A DNA stretch of 6,120 bases from Actinomycetota bacterium (GTDB lineage: Bacteria; Actinomycetota; Acidimicrobiia; Acidimicrobiales; Poriferisodalaceae), in contig JAADHX010000114.1 of assembly GCA_013151655.1 (NCBI GenBank), positions 2,758-8,877 of the forward strand, read 5' to 3'. Shown here piece by piece: positions 4,534 through 6,120 of this stretch (the first letter of the stretch is position 1; every line of letters starts with the position of its first letter). The notes beneath the pieces are model-generated. The model had not been told where the DNA came from. It saw only the letters and a program-made list of their open reading frames with translations, and did not search any database. The position numbers were made by a program, and so were the translations under genes.

Positions 4534-6120
4534 ATGAGCGAGATCACAGTGGTGCTCCCCGACGGCAGCGAACGAGAGTTGCCCACCGGGACCACTGGCG
4601 CCGACTTGGCCGAGTCTCTCGGCGGTCGGGTCGCTCGGGAAGCACTCATCGTCATAGCCGACAAACAAGAGCTCGATCTCAATCGCGAGCTGCCAAACGG
4701 CGCCGCAGTGTCGGTGGTTCTTCCTCAATCCGCTGAGGGGCTCGAAGTCATTCGCCATTCGACGGCTCATGTGTTGGCCCAAGCCGTCCTGGAGTTGTAT
4801 CCGGGGTCGACTTTCTCGATTGGTCCTGCCATCGAGAACGGTTTTTATTACGACTTCGATCTACCGAACGGTCAAACCTTCAGCGATGACGACCTCGGAC
4901 GCATCGATCAGAAGATGCGCCAAATCATCAATCAGAAGCAGCCATTCGTTCGCAGCGAAGTCGACCGAGCCGAAGCCGACGTCCTATTCGCTTCGCATCC
5001 GTACAAGCTCGAAGTGCTCGACGGCGAGGCAGACGACCCAATGTCTGGCCCCGATGGCGGCGTCATCACGACCTATCGAAACACCGACGACTTTGTCGAT
5101 CTGTGCCGCGGACCTCACGTTCCCGACACCGGCCGGCTCGGCCACTTTCAGCTGATGCGCGTCGCCGGCGCCTACTGGCGCGGCGACGAAAACCGGCAGA
5201 TGCTCCAGCGCATCTACGGCACCGCGTGGGCGTCGAAAAAGGAACTCAAAGCTCACCTTCATCGGCTCGAAGAAGCAGCCAAACGCGACCATCGCAAGCT
5301 CGCGGTCGAGCTTGACCTTCTTAGCTTTCCGGCCGAGCTTGGCGCCGGTCTGGCCGTATGGCACCCCAAAGGTGCGACGGTGCGCAAGGTCATGGAAGAC
5401 TACTCGCGCCAACGTCACGAAGACGGAGGGTACGAGTTCGTCTACACCCCGCACCTGGCCAACGGCGTGCTGTTCGAGAAGTCTGGCCACCTCGACTTCT
5501 ACGCCGACGGCATGTACCCGCCGATGGAAATGGACAACGGCACCTACTACCCCAAACCCATGAACTGCCCCATGCACTGCCTGGTGTTTGGTCACGGTCA
5601 GCGCAGTTATCGCGAGTTGCCGCTGCGGTTCTTCGAGCTTGGCACGGTCTACCGCTACGAACGTTCAGGCACCCTCCACGGGCTGATGCGCATTCGTGGG
5701 TTCACCCAGGACGATTCCCACATCTTTGTGGCACCAGAAGGTCTTGCCGACGAGATCGCAGGCCTGCTCGACTTTGTGCTGTCGGTACTTCGAGCGTTCG
5801 GCTTCGACGAGTTCGAGTTCAAACTGTCGACCCGCGACCCAGACAAATCCATCGGTAGCGACGAAATCTGGGACCAGGCCACCAACGCACTAGTAGAGGC
5901 GATGCACAGTCACGGCCTCGACTATGAGGTCAGCGAGGGCGACGCGGCGTTCTATGGCCCCAAGATCGACATCGACGTCAAGGACGCCATTGGTCGATCC
6001 TGGCAGCTGTCGACTATTCAAGCCGACTTCCAGCTCCCCGAACGATTCGACCTCACCTATGTGGGAGCCGATGGCGAAAAGCACCGACCCATAATGTTGC
6101 ATCGCGCCCTCATGGGGTCG
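4534..6120 (+). CDS. thrS: Threonine--tRNA ligase, 3'-truncated by window edge
   Basis: Class II synthetase that charges tRNA-Thr. 529 codons are open to the right edge with no frameshift; roughly 120 residues, mainly the anticodon-binding domain, lie outside. Residues 1-65 are the TGS domain (ITVVLPDGSERELP). The editing domain follows, with the HxxxH motif at H75/H79 (RHSTAHVLAQA) and CxxxH at C191/H195 (DLCRGPHVP), the centre that removes mis-charged Ser. The catalytic domain has all three zinc ligands: C345 in PMNCPMH, H396 in TQDDSHIF and H523 in MLHRALMGS. Motif 2 is FFELGTVYRYERSGTLHG, with R374 as the likely ATP/adenylate Arg. The N-terminus is canonical at this ATG, which has AAAAGG 7 nt upstream. 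The enzyme appears fully functional in its visible part. Confidence 0.98.
   Translation, partial: MSEITVVLPDGSERELPTGTTGADLAESLGGRVAREALIVIADKQELDLNRELPNGAAVSVVLPQSAEGLEVIRHSTAHVLAQAVLELYPGSTFSIGPAIENGFYYDFDLPNGQTFSDDDLGRIDQKMRQIINQKQPFVRSEVDRAEADVLFASHPYKLEVLDGEADDPMSGPDGGVITTYRNTDDFVDLCRGPHVPDTGRLGHFQLMRVAGAYWRGDENRQMLQRIYGTAWASKKELKAHLHRLEEAAKRDHRKLAVELDLLSFPAELGAGLAVWHPKGATVRKVMEDYSRQRHEDGGYEFVYTPHLANGVLFEKSGHLDFYADGMYPPMEMDNGTYYPKPMNCPMHCLVFGHGQRSYRELPLRFFELGTVYRYERSGTLHGLMRIRGFTQDDSHIFVAPEGLADEIAGLLDFVLSVLRAFGFDEFEFKLSTRDPDKSIGSDEIWDQATNALVEAMHSHGLDYEVSEGDAAFYGPKIDIDVKDAIGRSWQLSTIQADFQLPERFDLTYVGADGEKHRPIMLHRALMGS

Noticed and set aside
4984..5595. A 203-codon minus-strand frame
   Set aside because: Fully opposite the thrS editing and catalytic domains, whose conserved residues fix the real frame.

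Overview
The window is a moderately GC-rich stretch of bacterial chromosome, most likely from an actinomycete-type organism (Actinomycetota, perhaps Acidimicrobiia-like). This rests on the type of DnaE and ThrRS sequence, the G/C-ended codons, and several genes whose start codons have a -10-like hexamer exactly 6 nt upstream and no Shine-Dalgarno, a leaderless arrangement common in Actinobacteria. The taxonomic placement is inference from sequence style, not a search.

Layout, left to right. (1) 2-2344, +: the C-terminal two thirds of DNA polymerase III alpha (dnaE), entering from the left edge just before its catalytic PDIDMDF motif. (2) 2386-2910, +: a DUF4262-type protein of unknown function. 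(3) 2926-3545, +: an intact type II toxin-antitoxin pair, a ribbon-helix-helix antitoxin and a PIN-domain (VapC) toxin whose GTG start overlaps the antitoxin stop. A TACGTATA/TATACGTA inverted repeat covers the promoter and start codon. (4) 3571-3859, -: remains of a second, unrelated VapBC/FitAB-type module. The antitoxin keeps only its first 27 residues and runs straight into the toxin start. The toxin keeps about 46 N-terminal and about 20 C-terminal residues in different frames, and its middle, with half of the active site, is gone. (5) 3933-4421, -: a pyridoxamine 5'-phosphate oxidase-like split-barrel protein. (6) 4534-6120, +: threonyl-tRNA synthetase (thrS), divergent from (5) and running off the right edge after 529 codons.

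Two housekeeping genes (replication and tRNA charging) therefore flank a small accessory segment with one live and one dead toxin-antitoxin module, tail to tail with 25 bp between their stop codons. I see no sign that the accessory genes form one pathway, and no mobile-element genes, CRISPR array, tRNA or rRNA. I found no convincing undescribed multi-gene system. The most informative observations are the eroded toxin-antitoxin relic, the repeated leaderless-promoter geometry, and the operator-like inverted repeat at the live module.
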